In this document: positions 1 to 10,866 of the stretch, piece after piece
How positions within the stretch are numbered: the first letter of the stretch is position 1
Layout of the letters: each line of letters opens with the position of its first letter
Assembly: GCF_017591435.1 (NCBI RefSeq)
Contig: NC_059303.1
Span: forward strand, 16,978,209 to 17,042,208
From: Portunus trituberculatus
Taxonomy: Eukaryota > Arthropoda > Malacostraca > Decapoda > Portunidae
Direction: 5' to 3'
DNA: 64,000 bases
Program-made: the position numbers and the translations under genes
Notes under the pieces: generated by a model
Told to the model about the DNA's origin: nothing
Database searches by the model: none
What the model saw: only the letters and a program-made list of their open reading frames with translations

Positions 1-297
1 CTGAGTAAAAGTGAAATAACTTGTATATCTCTAAGAAATATTTATAGGCTTTATTTTTGGAGGTTAGGTAGACTACATGCATTTTTTTCATTAGTTCTAT
101 TTGATCATGCTACTCTCTTGTATTTTAGTAATACAAGAGAAAAGCCTTTACCAGACATTAGAAGTGAAATTTCATGCTAAGGCAGCCAACAACTTAATAA
201 AACAGACATCTGAACAGGGACTGCCACATGTAGGCTTGATGGATTCTTGCAGCTTCCCTTATTTACTGATGTTCCTGTGTTCCCTTGGTGAGTGTAG

Positions 298-2339
298 TGG
301 GTGAGGAGGGTGGAGAGAACATTGTGAGGCTCCTGACCTTCATCCCAGGTAAGATCCTTCACCAGGTGCCCACTACACCACAACTCTTCCATGAGGTTGG
401 CGTCTTTGTGGGCAGGATGGACAATGAGCTCAAGGTAGACTGATGCTGTAAGGTTACTGTTAGACTTCTGGGACACTCTGTCTTTCTCTATACTGGAATC
501 ACTGAGTATCATTTCCTCTTCTTTTCTTTGGATAGTCACATCAACTTTTATCATTTTCATCCTTATTTATCTTTTCTTCTTTCTATATACCAATACCATG
601 TTAATTCTACCTCTCTATTTTGTTATTTACTTCTTTTTTCTCATTTCTAATTGACTGTTTCATCTCTTTATTGTAAGATACCTAAAGATGCTAGTGATGA
701 TACTAGATTATCCTCCTTTATTTCCATGACTATGCACTGCTATGTGTACATCTGCTGGCTTCTTGCAGCTCTCCAAATTTTGTTATGTTCTCATGACTAA
801 GACAGACCAACATGCTTTTCTTAGGACTTCACCAGTGAAGACTTGAAGCAGAGGAAGTTTATGTGGTGCATGGAGAATGTGCCTCAGCTACCTAAGTTCC
901 TGTTTGCTGTGAAGGATGAGCACAGGAGGAAGATGGTAGAGGAAGTGCTACAGGCCTGGCAGGAGAGGGTTGCACCAGTCCTGCCGCAGCTAGAAAGAGG
1001 TTATAGGCAGTAGTGTTTTTCTCATCTGTCTGAAAGTAATATATTATGCTTCCATATCCTTGAGTTCTGCATTTGGAAGACTGAACTTACTGTTTTACTC
1101 TCTTTCAAGGGGCAGATGAAAGACTACTAAAGTATATATAGTATTAGCAAGTTCAAAAAGAGGAAGGTTTCAAGACACTCCAATTTTGGATTATCTTTTT
1201 TGGTTTTTCATTTGGAACTGGCCCCTCAGTGGATGTTTCTTCACTTTTTATTCCCCTTACGCTACTATAAAAAGATGAAAAAGTTGCTCATATAATAGAT
1301 GTTCATTAGATTTTTCTGCAACAAGCATTTCTCTACAGGGTTTATTCATGGAGACGCCAACGAACAGAACTTTATCGTCAATGTCTCACAAGATGACCCA
1401 TCCAACTACCACGTTGATGCCTTGATAGACTTCGGTGACATCCAACATTCCTACTACTTGTTTGAGCTGTCCATCATTATTATGTACATGATGCTGGTGG
1501 CAAAGACAATGGATCCAGATGATGTTGGTGGTCATGTAATTGCTGGCTACCTCACACACAGGACTCTTTCTGAGAATGAATGGAACATCTTGAAGGTACG
1601 AGCTGTCTTTCCATGGCTCACTCTGCTGGTTTCTATTGCAAGGAATGGTCTATAGCTGAACAAGATATACAACACAGTTTCTTGTACCTTTCATGTAATA
1701 TTCTTATTTTTGTGTGACATCTGGGCATTGTAAATTCTCTCATTATATGCCTTTTACTTATGCAGGATCATAATGTTCATTATTATGATCCTTATCATTA
1801 TGTTGATCATAATTCAACTGTATATAGATTCCCATTTTTATTTATTTTTTTATTTATTTTTTATTGAAAAGATCAAAGAAAAGTTTTTCACTTTAATGTT
1901 GAATTAGAGTGTATTTATAGTGCAGTTGTTATAGTTGAAAGATAAACATGATGATTATTAGGCACCTCATTTCTATTCTGATGCTTGATCAAAACTAGCA
2001 AGTGACACAATATGGTTCTAAATGAATTGTACTAAATCATGCAGTAAGTGTTGTCTGGATTTAAATAATTTCCCGTGGAAGTGAAATCCTTCCCATTTAA
2101 GTATTTAAAACCTAATTTTCTCTTCCTAACAGGATTGTGTTGCTGCTCGCTTTATCCAGAGTCTGGTGTTGGGAGCCTACAGCATTCTGCAGGACCCTGA
2201 CAACCAGTACCTGCTGGTGACAGCAACTAAAGGGTGGGAGCTGCTGGACTCCTTCTGGCACACCCCCAAGGAACACCTTGTTGCCAAGTGGAAAAGCATC
2301 TTGAAGGATTATCAGGAAGCCCACTCAGGCAAAGTCTAG
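298..2339 (+). CDS. HYKK: Hydroxylysine kinase (AGPHD1/HYKK), 3' four exons; 5' end outside window
   Basis: Exons 298-434, 825-999, 1339-1595 and 2133-2339 (stop TAG 2337-2339) join in phase with AG/GT borders and give about 257 residues. The second exon ends G at the first codon position and the third supplies GG, making the glycine of GFIHGDANEQN. That HGDxxxxN stretch is the Brenner-type catalytic motif of the aminoglycoside-phosphotransferase (APH) fold, followed by LIDFGD for metal binding. Segments such as VRLLTFIPG, TPQLFHEVG and the helical C-terminus resemble human hydroxylysine kinase in order and spacing. That enzyme uses GTP to phosphorylate 5-hydroxy-L-lysine in lysine breakdown. 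The human protein is 373 residues, so roughly the first third lies left of the window. The first acceptor could be at 292 or 297; 297 is the better match. It is convergent with DPAGT1. Confidence 0.88.
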
Positions 2340-2707
2340 TCATAATGAGTAAGTGCGTGTAGGAGGAACACAGAGATTTACTGATAGTTTGCAGGTGCCT
2401 TTTCATCAACTGAATGTAAATGTGTGCACATGCACCTTGTCTTGGTTGCAGTCTCCATGGCAGGGGCACTGGCCAGAAATTCCAGATATACACATAATTT
2501 TTTCTTGTAAAATGGTAAGAATTTTATTGATATTGTTGTCTTCCTTCGTTTATATCAATATTTTTAAAATATATGGTACCTTTTTATAATAGTGACCAAA
2601 ACACTGTTATTAATTTTTATAAACAGTTTGTTATTATAGTGTTATGATTATTTCACCCTCTAATTAATAAGAAACTTAGGTGAGTGAAAAAAGGAATTAG
2701 TAAAACT

Positions 2708-2713
2708 TTTATT
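2708..2713 (-). promoter_or_regulatory. Candidate poly(A) signal (AATAAA) of DPAGT1
   Basis: The plus strand reads TTTATT, i.e. AATAAA on the minus strand, about 300 bases past the DPAGT1 stop. It lies only about 370 bases from the stop codon of the convergent HYKK gene, so the two 3' UTRs must be short or overlap. The site is supported by position only. Confidence 0.45.
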
Positions 2714-3008
2714 CACACACTTTTATCACAGTAGCATACATTTCCCATACACTGCATTCATTCACTTCCTTCATACAAAGAGCAGCCCACAACCAGGCTG
2801 TGAGAAAATGTATACATCTTTCCAAAATATAATGTGGTGATACTCAAGAAAACATAATGCTAGCAATCAGTTCAGGCTGATTCATGAGGTATGTTTTCAA
2901 GTTTGTCTTTTAGTTACTTAAAAGTTAACAAACATTCCCAAGTGTTTGGTGGTTATGGTGACCCAACACCTGGTGTCAATACTGGTGCAGTGATGTCCTT
3001 GTCACTCC

Positions 3009-6000
3009 TCAGAAGAACAGGTCTGCCAAAGGGTAGCGTATGAACAAGGCCAGACCTGAACCCAGGCCCTGAAGAACCAGCAGCTTGGTGGTGAGAGATC
3101 CTTCATGCTGAGGACCTATCAGCACCAGTACTAAATTGATTAGAGTCAAGTTGTTGACTCGACATAGCTTGCCATCCTCCCCCACACCCTCCTCAAGGTG
3201 CACCAGTTTCAGATGGTTGAGCAACCGCAGCGCCACCATCATCTGCCACCGCACGCTGGTGTCCCGAAACTCTACCACACTGGGCTCCAGCTTGTCCAAC
3301 TTCTTGTTGTACCTGATAAGACACAGGAGGCAGGCACAGTTACAACTCACTAACATTAGAGAATGTCTTACTGCCTGGTAAAAGCATAATGAAGTATGGA
3401 AATTAACCAAACTGCTACAACAGTTTCCATCTTGCTAAATATTTTATCTCAATAATTGGTTTTGCTTTTGATTTGCGTATAATAATCCATCACAGCATTG
3501 CCACACCAATTCTTGTAATAAAATAGGGAATATTTTCTCTAATAGCAATGGGAGACTGGCAGTGTGAACACTTACTGTGGCAGACGGTGTCTGGGGCAAG
3601 GCACAAAGTGGAAGAGCTGAGGCACAGAGTACAGGAAGTTGAAAATTTGTGGAATGAAGAACAAGAGCACAGTCTTGCTGAAGTGTCCAATGATTGCAAC
3701 AACAGCGAAGGTCATGCCAGCAAAGTACGTGAAAGTGTCCCCAACAAAGGCCTTTGCAGGATATCTGTGGAGACAACACTGTAAGGAACCACCTGCAACA
3801 CACTACACTCATCAATAATTCCCATCCTAAGAGTTAGTATGACAAAGTCTTGGCAACAAGGCGCACTCACCGGTTGTGGATGAAGAGCCCCAGCGAGGTG
3901 ATGGTGAAGGGAATGATGACACACAGAGAGAAGAAATGAGACTTGGCCTGGAATCCACCTAACTCTATCACATTAAACACTGCCACTGACGCCCCCACCA
4001 CCACTGCCTGCCCGCTCTCCAGGCCATTGATGCCAGCATAGATGTTGATAGCGTTGGTGCAGAACACGGCCAACATTGACATGTATATGTAGTACAGCAC
4101 ACCTAAAGAGGAAAGTAATGTGTAAGCTAACAATATTTATTCACTATAATCACATTTCAACATTTGGGCTACTTTCTGAAAAATAAACTAATAAATTAAT
4201 AATAGCAATAATTACATTTTTTGAGGAACGTTTCATCAAGACCAACTATTTTTAAGAATAACATTACATAAGGAGTAATGAGCAAGTTATCACTTTATCA
4301 CACATCAGAAAATATGGCCAAATGAACAATGACTCCATACATAACACAGAAACAAGTAGCTTAAATGTGTTCATTGCTTACAAGATTTTTGTATTGTGTC
4401 AATGCATTATATTTCTCCAGAAGATACTACAGTTGTCCACCAACTTTAAATTCAGAGCATGTGGCATTTGTTTTACTGTTCCTGTTCTTAAGTCAGTGAG
4501 TTATGACAGTGCCAACCTCCATTGTCTTATCAGGACACTGGCAACTACACTAGCTACACCTTTGAGCTCTCTTGCTACTTTCCTTTCAAAGAAGCAACAG
4601 TTTTTAGTGGGCTCTTTTGTTTATTTTTTTCATAACAGATAAATACAAATCACAATTTCACATGTAAGTCTTACCAATGTTGAGTGTGCCACCCATCCAG
4701 GCACGCAGCAGGCGGGGCACGACAACAGTGGTGGAGCCTTTGTTGATGTAGTACACCATAAGGAGGGGCAGCGAGGCAAGCGTGGGCAGCACCAGCTTGT
4801 ACCTAGCAATAAAACACATGCATCAGTGTTGTACCAAGATCACACAGCCTCAGGAACAGAAAGATTAAGATTTCAAATGAGGTAAAATTTCTCACAAGCT
4901 GGCATGGACAGTTTAGATGTCAATATGATGCTTCTTTCTAAGTTCACAAGTACTCAGCTATACTGTGTGAAGTCATGAAATTTGACTCTCAAGATCTGCA
5001 ACAAAAGCACTTAAATGAAATGTTGCTAATAATATTACTGCAGAAAATACAGCCACACTCACCTCCACTTAAGGTTGAGGACGTCATCAGCAAACCCGAG
5101 GAAGAGCATGCAGCAGATGGAAAGCAGGGAGGTGAGGTACTCAGAGAAAGCTGCATGAGGGAAGGGCTTAGAGGAGGTAATGAAGTGCTGGCCAAATGGA
5201 ACACCGAGGAAGAGGAACATCATCACCAGGAACACTGTGCCGCTCACCATCCCCATTGACTCAGGTCTGTTAAGGAAAAATAAATTAGTGTCCATTTCTA
5301 AAGTAGATCTCTGTGCATTTATTACAATCACCTAGTTATATTTGTCTGCAGGCAGGCAGTGTGTGCAATAGTAATTTTTGTAATGAAAATTTTATGGAGG
5401 CAGCTAAATTTCCCTAGATTGTGTTGAAACTAATGTGATACTTGTGATACCATGTCATTCCTAAACTACATAATTACAATAAGTTTTAATTGGATAGAAT
5501 GTTACTTTCCATCTTACAGTACACAATTCATAAGTGTTTAGACAGATTTAGAATTTTATTTACACTTTTTTGGTGCGGTCAGCCTTGCAGAGGTCACGGC
5601 CAAATAGTCCAGCCTCGATGAACATGGAGGAGAGTGCCGGGATGGCCCTCAGCACCACACCGAACCCCACCACCGACAACACCACATTGATGCACAGTGG
5701 CAACACCATTTCTGAGGTAACAGGTAATTAGTGGAGAGGATAGATTATTTTATCTCTCACTATGATATAAATTACTATAGTAGACTAGGTAGAGTAATAC
5801 TGCACTGTCCTTTTTATAGTTAACTAAACCTAATTATGAATCCAACACATTTCAAAAGACACACACAGAGGCACTTTTCTGTACATCAAAAGTATGATCC
5901 TATCCAATCTTGTCTAGTGAAATGCATCATTTGTATCGCTATTCTCATAAACCTAGACTTACTCATCACAAAACGGGAGGGATGCTGCTTTCCGAAAATT

Positions 6001-6397
6001 CTCCATTCTCCAGTCCGGCGCAGGAAATCATTAATAATTTATCATTTTTGCATCAAAACACATGAATACACAGAGGATGATGACAAATAATAAAAGTCCC
6101 TTGAGATACTAAAGGTGGCAATCCCAAGAAGAGTAATCAATAGCTATCTAAAATGTAAGAAAAAAAAAAAAACTTGCAGTCTCCCACGAAAAATGTCAAT
6201 ATACCTACAAACAATAATGCATATCACGGACCACATTTACCCACGAACATCACAAAAATGACCCTAAATTACACCCTAAAGCAAATATTGTAGGGAGCTG
6301 GAGTACCATCGTCCGGGGTGCGGTGCCACGGGGAGGCCAGCCAGGTGCCGAAGAGTGCCAGCGTGCCACCCCGCGTGTTATCAGCTACGTGGTCCAT
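3009..6397 (-). CDS. DPAGT1: UDP-GlcNAc:dolichyl-phosphate N-acetylglucosaminephosphotransferase (DPAGT1), complete
   Basis: Seven minus-strand exons (6397-6307, 5711-5564, 5266-5063, 4802-4675, 4102-3871, 3764-3576, 3312-3009) join in phase to 1296 nt, 431 residues plus stop (TGA 3009-3011). The enzyme is a multipass ER-membrane protein of the polyprenyl-phosphate GlcNAc-1-P transferase family. It makes GlcNAc-PP-dolichol and is the tunicamycin target. Visible hallmarks are FLGFADDVLNLKWR with the Mg-binding Asp pair at about 140-141, NAINIYAGINGLESG at about 207-220, FVGDTFTYFAGM at about 274-285, CPRHRLP at about 324-330 and the NNLTLINL C-terminal region. All are collinear with human DPAGT1 (408 residues). 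The start at 6397 has a GCAGGATGG context. The first 30 residues (exon 1) look unlike the human N-terminus and may be lineage-specific. Confidence 0.95.
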
Positions 6398-6546
6398 CCT
6401 GCCCCCCTGTCACTGTCCAGACGCTAACTCTTGCACCATTCCACTTAATTTCACTTCACTGTAGGTCTCGCACACTCAGCTGATGTGCTACTTCACTGTA
6501 AAACAAAAACAAGTCTTTTCTTCTCTTGCAACGGGTCTGTTTTCAT

Positions 6547-6569
6547 TCTCTCTCTCTCTCTCTCTCTCT
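6547..6569. repeat. (TC)n microsatellite upstream of DPAGT1
   Basis: Short perfect CT run about 150 bases upstream of the DPAGT1 start codon. Confidence 0.9.
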
Positions 6570-6614
6570 AGTCGCAACACATCTGCGGCATAATTCTCAC
6601 AATTTCCCTACTTT

Positions 6615-6822
6615 TATAAGGTTGTTATTGAAGGGACACGTGTTTTTAAGGATGTTTCTATGGTTCTAGTGACAGACCATCAAGATTTCTACATTATTAA
6701 TTGGAGAAACTTTCTTGAAAACCGGCAAATCATCTCTGTGATCTTTGAAAATAGATGTATTGTTTTTTTTTTTTAGTGTATTAGTGAGAGAGCGAAGTGT
6801 TTCAGAATACAGGCCGCTCATC
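6615..6822 (+). repeat. Dispersed repeat family A, diverged copy
   Basis: Shares the ordered blocks of family A seen elsewhere in the window: GTTTTTAAGG, GATTTCTACATTATTAA, TGGAGAAAC, CTTGAAAACC, GTGATCTTTGAAAATAG, GTGAGAGAGC and TTCAGAATAC. A poly-T run interrupts it near 6761-6774. Other copies are at 36861, 43215, 46974, 58380, 60196, 60732 and 63340. Confidence 0.75.
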
Positions 6823-7190
6823 ATTATATATTAATGAAAAAAACTATTAACCTATTTCTCTCTAAACCATTCCTGCATCACTCTTCACGTGGAGGGGATA
6901 TTTATATATAACCTAGGTAGGACTTCAATTATACCAGCTCATGGGGGTTTGTTATTACTCGCTATGCTCTTGTCAAAGAATATACAATCCTTGGCTCTTG
7001 TTTACTTGTTCCATCTCTTCCCCTCTCCCCTATCCTCGGACAATTTACAGTTTCACCCAACCAACGATTTTCTGATGTGGCTTATGTGGTGAGATATGTA
7101 GTGAATTAATTGATTGATGTTCTACATCACTTCCGTCGCAAATGCGTAGTTTTCAAGTTATGTGACTTATTCAACTTATGCCAGTGGAAC
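6823..7190. other. No gene seen between DPAGT1 upstream region and retroelement fragment
   Basis: AT-rich sequence without a coding frame supported by family motifs. Short frames here show no recognisable domain. Confidence 0.5.
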
Positions 7191-7194
7191 CCCG

Positions 7195-7475
7195 GACGCC
7201 TGCCACGCCACGCTGCTTCCAACGACATGTTGTACCGCGCCCTGGCTGCCGTTGGGATAGTGGCCATCCTTGAACCTCGAGGCATGGATCGTGGAGACGG
7301 ACGCCGCCCAGACGGCATTACAGTCTTCCTCTTCAGACGAGGTAAGATGTTGAAGTGGGATGCCACCTGCGTCAACACCTTCTGCACCATCCACATTAAT
7401 GACTGTGCCTTGGCTGCTGGGGCAGCGGCTCGCGCCGCCGAACATCACTAGCGCCGTCGCTACGAGGACCTGACA
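7195..7475 (+). pseudogene. Retroelement-derived fragment: C-terminal end of a reverse-transcriptase-type polyprotein
   Basis: A frame from about 7195 reads LYRALAAVGIVAILEPRG, then GDGRRPDGITVF, then KWDATCVNTF, then a small-residue AGAAA stretch. An RPDG...WDAT arrangement at the very end of a long protein is typical of reverse-transcriptase-bearing retroelement proteins in marine invertebrates (from memory, not searched). A TAG at 7449-7451 interrupts the frame, but the same frame continues as RRRYEDLT before a stop, which matches where such proteins continue. The copy is therefore decayed. It ends abruptly at the tail of the SINE at 7473, which appears to have inserted into or truncated it. 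A second piece of the same kind of element lies at 13970-14225. Confidence 0.55.
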
Positions 7476-7738
7476 TAACATAACATAACATAAATAATAT
7501 GATAACAAAGGGCCACCAGGGCCCATCTAGGTTATCCTGTATCAGTCGCACAGCGACCTCGTCATCACACCGGGACAAGGTCACAACTCCTCGATTTACA
7601 TCCCGTACCTACTCACTGCTAGGTGAACAGGGGCTACACGTGAAAGGAGACACACCCAAATATCTCCACCCGGCCGGGGAATCAAACCCCGGTACTCTGG
7701 CTTGTGAAGCCAGCGCTCTAACCACTGAGCTACCGGGC
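7473..7738 (-). mobile_element. tRNA-Val(CAC)-derived SINE
   Basis: On the minus strand the element starts at 7738 with GCCCGGTAGCTCAGTGGTTA (A box). It continues with an anticodon arm carrying CAC (plus-strand 7704-7706) and a B box GGTTTGATTCC, with the tRNA-like part ending near 7668. It then runs through a non-tRNA body to a (TTATG)n tail, seen on the plus strand as AACATAACATAACATAA at 7473-7493. The body segment CTGTTCACCTAGCAG...GGGATGTAA recurs in the SINE at 27501, so the two share a central domain but have different tRNA heads. It abuts retroelement coding remains on the left and a GT microsatellite on the right. Confidence 0.85.
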
Positions 7739-8260
7739 GTGTGTGTGTGTGTGTGTGTATGCACGGACGCCGATCACAGACGAGTCACCAAGCTGTTGCA
7801 CCACGAACAACCACTTGGTGCACCTTTCACCACCACTCCTTCAAAGCCACACCAAACCTTCAAAATGAGACACAAATCGCAAATCACACCTTTTTTAACG
7901 CTGGTGGAAGACGTGTGTGTGTCCGTGGCTCACCTCCTCTTGCCTGACGCTTGAGACCTGTATGTACCGTGTCTAGGGGGAGGTGGTTGGCGTGACCTGA
8001 CACCGCCTTGTATGTATTGCTACTAAAATAAAGTTAGTAATCAGTCAATCAATCACACACAGCTCTCTTGCTAACACTATATTATGTAAGGGAGGGAAAA
8101 AAAGGGGAAAAATAAATGAATATTAGAAAAAAAAAAGGCTCACTTGTTTTGTAGTTTTAAAAGAATCAAAGGAATTAGTCAAAATAAGTCAAAATAAAGA
8201 CTTCGCAAGTTACAAACAACGGTGGTAATTGTCTCGTAGCGAAGTAAAAGGGTTAGGTGG

Positions 8261-8261
<1 letters not shown>

Positions 8262-8305
<44 letters not shown>
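8262..8305. repeat. (CA)n microsatellite in duplication unit 1
   Basis: Uninterrupted CA run; the homologous run in unit 2 (10807-10864) is longer. Confidence 0.95.
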
Positions 8306-8308
<3 letters not shown>

Positions 8309-9737
8309 CGGGCGTACTAATGAAAATCCAACAACTACTACTACCACCACTGCCACCATCATTAAACTCCCTCACTCACTCCCATTTCTCATTCTTAAAT
8401 CCCACTGCTACAATTTTCTCCTTCATTCTGGAAAATACACGGAATGCCCAGAAAACCCCGGCAATGGAGGGGAGGGAGGTTTGTTTGGGTCCGATGGTTG
8501 CCACGGTGAGCTGGGATGGGGGTTTCTGAGCCGGGAAGGGGGGCTGTGAGCAGGAGTGGGGGGCTCAGGACGGAGATACAACCGCTCTTAATGGGGATAT
8601 ATACAACCATCGCTTTATTTGAGGTTATTTATACATTCTCTTGATTAATTCTGCCTTTGCTTCACTCTCTGGGTCTGGAAACACAAGGCGGTGTGGTTAA
8701 ATCTTGATGCGCAAAGCGGGATGGAGGGAGGGAGGAAACAGGGGCCGCAGTTGCCAGATATTTACGTATCGTATATCATTTTGAAAATCGAAAAAAGAAA
8801 GAAGGCAGCCAGACTAGAATGCACTGCAGTTTTTGACGTGATAAATAGTTTGACTAACACCCACAATATAAAAACCTTACCGGGTGTACGAATAGCAGAG
8901 CGGGATCCTTGATAAAGTGTTTGTTTCTCACCAACGGCGCCACTAAATTCTCAAAATATCGAGATGGAAAACACAACCACACTAAATCATATTATGGATT
9001 CTGAACACTAAAAATTTGTACTTTCCATCGAAATAAAAAAAATGGAAACTTGTTGCCGTATAAAGATTTTTGAATTTACGTTTGGCCACTATAAGATTTT
9101 CAAATTTGAAAATACGCACAGTTAGACTAGATATTATTGGATACCATTACTTGGATCATGTTTCTCATATCTATAAGTCTCATATCAAGCACTAAAACAA
9201 TCCCAGGCGTGCTAATTAAAAAAAAGTTATAATTGATGTAGTGACCCAAGTGTCATTCCTTCGACAAAACAAAAACACACCTGGACTCGATCTTGTCATG
9301 GCACAAAACTAGTTACACTTTGCTAATGATAAACCAAATAGGAAAACAATACCAACGCCATTAATAAATCAGAAAAAAATGTTCCCCGCAGCAGAGGTAT
9401 TTTTTTTACACCTTTGGGCGGTTACTCCTCTTCTGCCCTCCCTCTCACTCTCCTCCCTTACCCCTCACCTGCTCTCCCTCCACCTCCTCCTCCACCCAGA
9501 GCCTCGAAAACACCTAGAAACACAAAGAAAACCCGATATGTTGCTCTGTTATGTGGCTGAGTGGGTTACGTAGTGGTGGCGGGGGCGGCGGCGGGGGAAG
9601 GAGCGGCGGCGGCGAAAGCTGAGGGGCGGGGCAGGGCAGGAAGGGTCAGAGTCCCGAGGATACTTGGTGTGGTGTTGTGTGGAGGTGGTGTTGTGTGGTA
9701 TGTTTGTGGTGTGGTGTGGTATGGAGGTGGTTTCGTG

Positions 9738-10072
9738 TTTTTTTTTTTTTTTTTTTTTTTTTTACGACAAGGCCTATAGCGCCTGTAGATACACTTGAAG
9801 AGTGTATGGGAAGCCGTGTTCAGCTTCCGCCCATTAGTGTCGCAGGCAATTTTATTGATACGAGTAATGGTGGGCATATTAGGGCGCATAGCACCCCCAA
9901 AGCTCATCTTGGATGTAACTACCTAGAACCTGGGTATCCTGGTGACATGTAGCTAACTTTAAACCACTCGACAAATGGCAAAGTGTTTAATAAGGCTGTA
10001 CGTGGTGGGATTCGAACCTACGCGTGGACGTCTGCCCGATCCCACGCTCACAACCCTATCCACAATGTGGTG
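9738..10072 (-). mobile_element. tRNA-derived SINE with poly(A) tail, flanked by 16 bp target duplication
   Basis: Minus-strand element with a tRNA-like head (B box GTTCGAATCCCACC near 10005-10020), a body of about 230 bases and a poly(A) tail seen as T26 at 9738-9763. It is flanked by perfect 16 bp direct repeats TGGAGGTGGTTTCGTG at 9722-9737 and 10073-10088. It interrupts the TGGTG-rich end of duplication unit 1; unit 2 lacks it, so it inserted after the duplication. Confidence 0.88.
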
Positions 10073-10224
10073 TGGAGGTGGTTTCGTGTGGTGTGGTGTG
10101 GTGTAGTGTTTTTGTAGTGTTGGGTGGTGTGATGTGGTGTGGTGTGGTGTTGTGTGGTGGTGATGTCACTTGCTATGAAGTGTGGTGACTGTGATGTTAA
10201 CACTAAAATCCCACAAACTAAACT

Positions 10225-10264
<40 letters not shown>

Positions 10265-10524
10265 CACGGGCGCCGATCACAGACAAGTCACCAAGCTTTT
10301 GCACCACAAACAACCACTTGGCACACCTTTCACCACCAATCACTCGCGCACATTTTAACTCCTTCAAAGCCACACCAAACCTTCAAAATGAGACACAAAT
10401 CGCAAACCACACCTTTTTTTAACGCTGGTGGAAGACGTGTGTGTCTCCGTGGCTCACTTCCTCTTGCCTGACGCTTGAGACCTGTGTGTATCGTGTCTAG
10501 GGGGGTGGGTGGCATGACCTGACC

Positions 10525-10559
10525 CACGGCCCCCTGAAGAGTCTCTTCAGGGGGCCGTG
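10525..10559. repeat. Perfect 35-base palindrome (17 bp stem)
   Basis: Arms CACGGCCCCCTGAAGAG (10525-10541) and its exact complement (10543-10559) around a single T. It is present only in unit 2 of the tandem duplication. Confidence 0.95.
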
Positions 10560-10804
10560 CCTGACCCCGCCTTGTATGTACTGCTACTTCAGTCAATCAG
10601 TCACGCTTAGCTCTCTTGCCAAAACTACTTTATGTGAGGGATGGCAAAAAATGGGAAAAAATAAATGAATACTAGAAAAAAAGGCCCACTTGTTTTGTAG
10701 TCTTAAAAGGATGAAAAGAATTAGTCGAACTTAGTCAAAATAAAGACTTCGCAGGTTACAAACAGCGGTGGTAATTGTCTCGTAGGGAAGTAAAAGGGTT
10801 AGGT

Positions 10805-10806
<2 letters not shown>

Positions 10807-10864
<58 letters not shown>
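10807..10864. repeat. (CA)n microsatellite in duplication unit 2
   Basis: Perfect CA run, longer than its unit 1 counterpart. Confidence 0.95.

Positions 10865-10866
<2 letters not shown>

Larger units (their letters stand above)
7739..10228 (+). repeat. Tandem duplication, unit 1 (interrupted by a SINE)
   Basis: The sequence beginning GTATGCACGG...CGCCGATCACAGAC after a GT run recurs nearly base for base in unit 2 from about 10228. Shared landmarks, in order, are a CA microsatellite (8262-8305 versus 10807-10864), a GGTTTGTTTGGGTCC block, a GTGGTTAAATCTTGATG block, a GGCGCCACTAAATTC block and a GCAGCAGAGAT/G block. Without the SINE at 9738-10072 the unit is about 2.1 kb. No protein frame in it looks conserved. 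Both ends fall in GT/TGGTG simple repeats, suggesting unequal exchange or slippage through them. Confidence 0.9.

Noticed and set aside
7668..7738. A foldable tRNA-Val(CAC) on the minus strand
   Set aside because: It has A and B boxes and paired arms, but it is continuous with a SINE body and tail, so it is the SINE head rather than an independent tRNA gene.
7499..7954. 151-codon frame across the SINE and GT run
   Set aside because: It is the antisense of the SINE plus translated microsatellite and flank.
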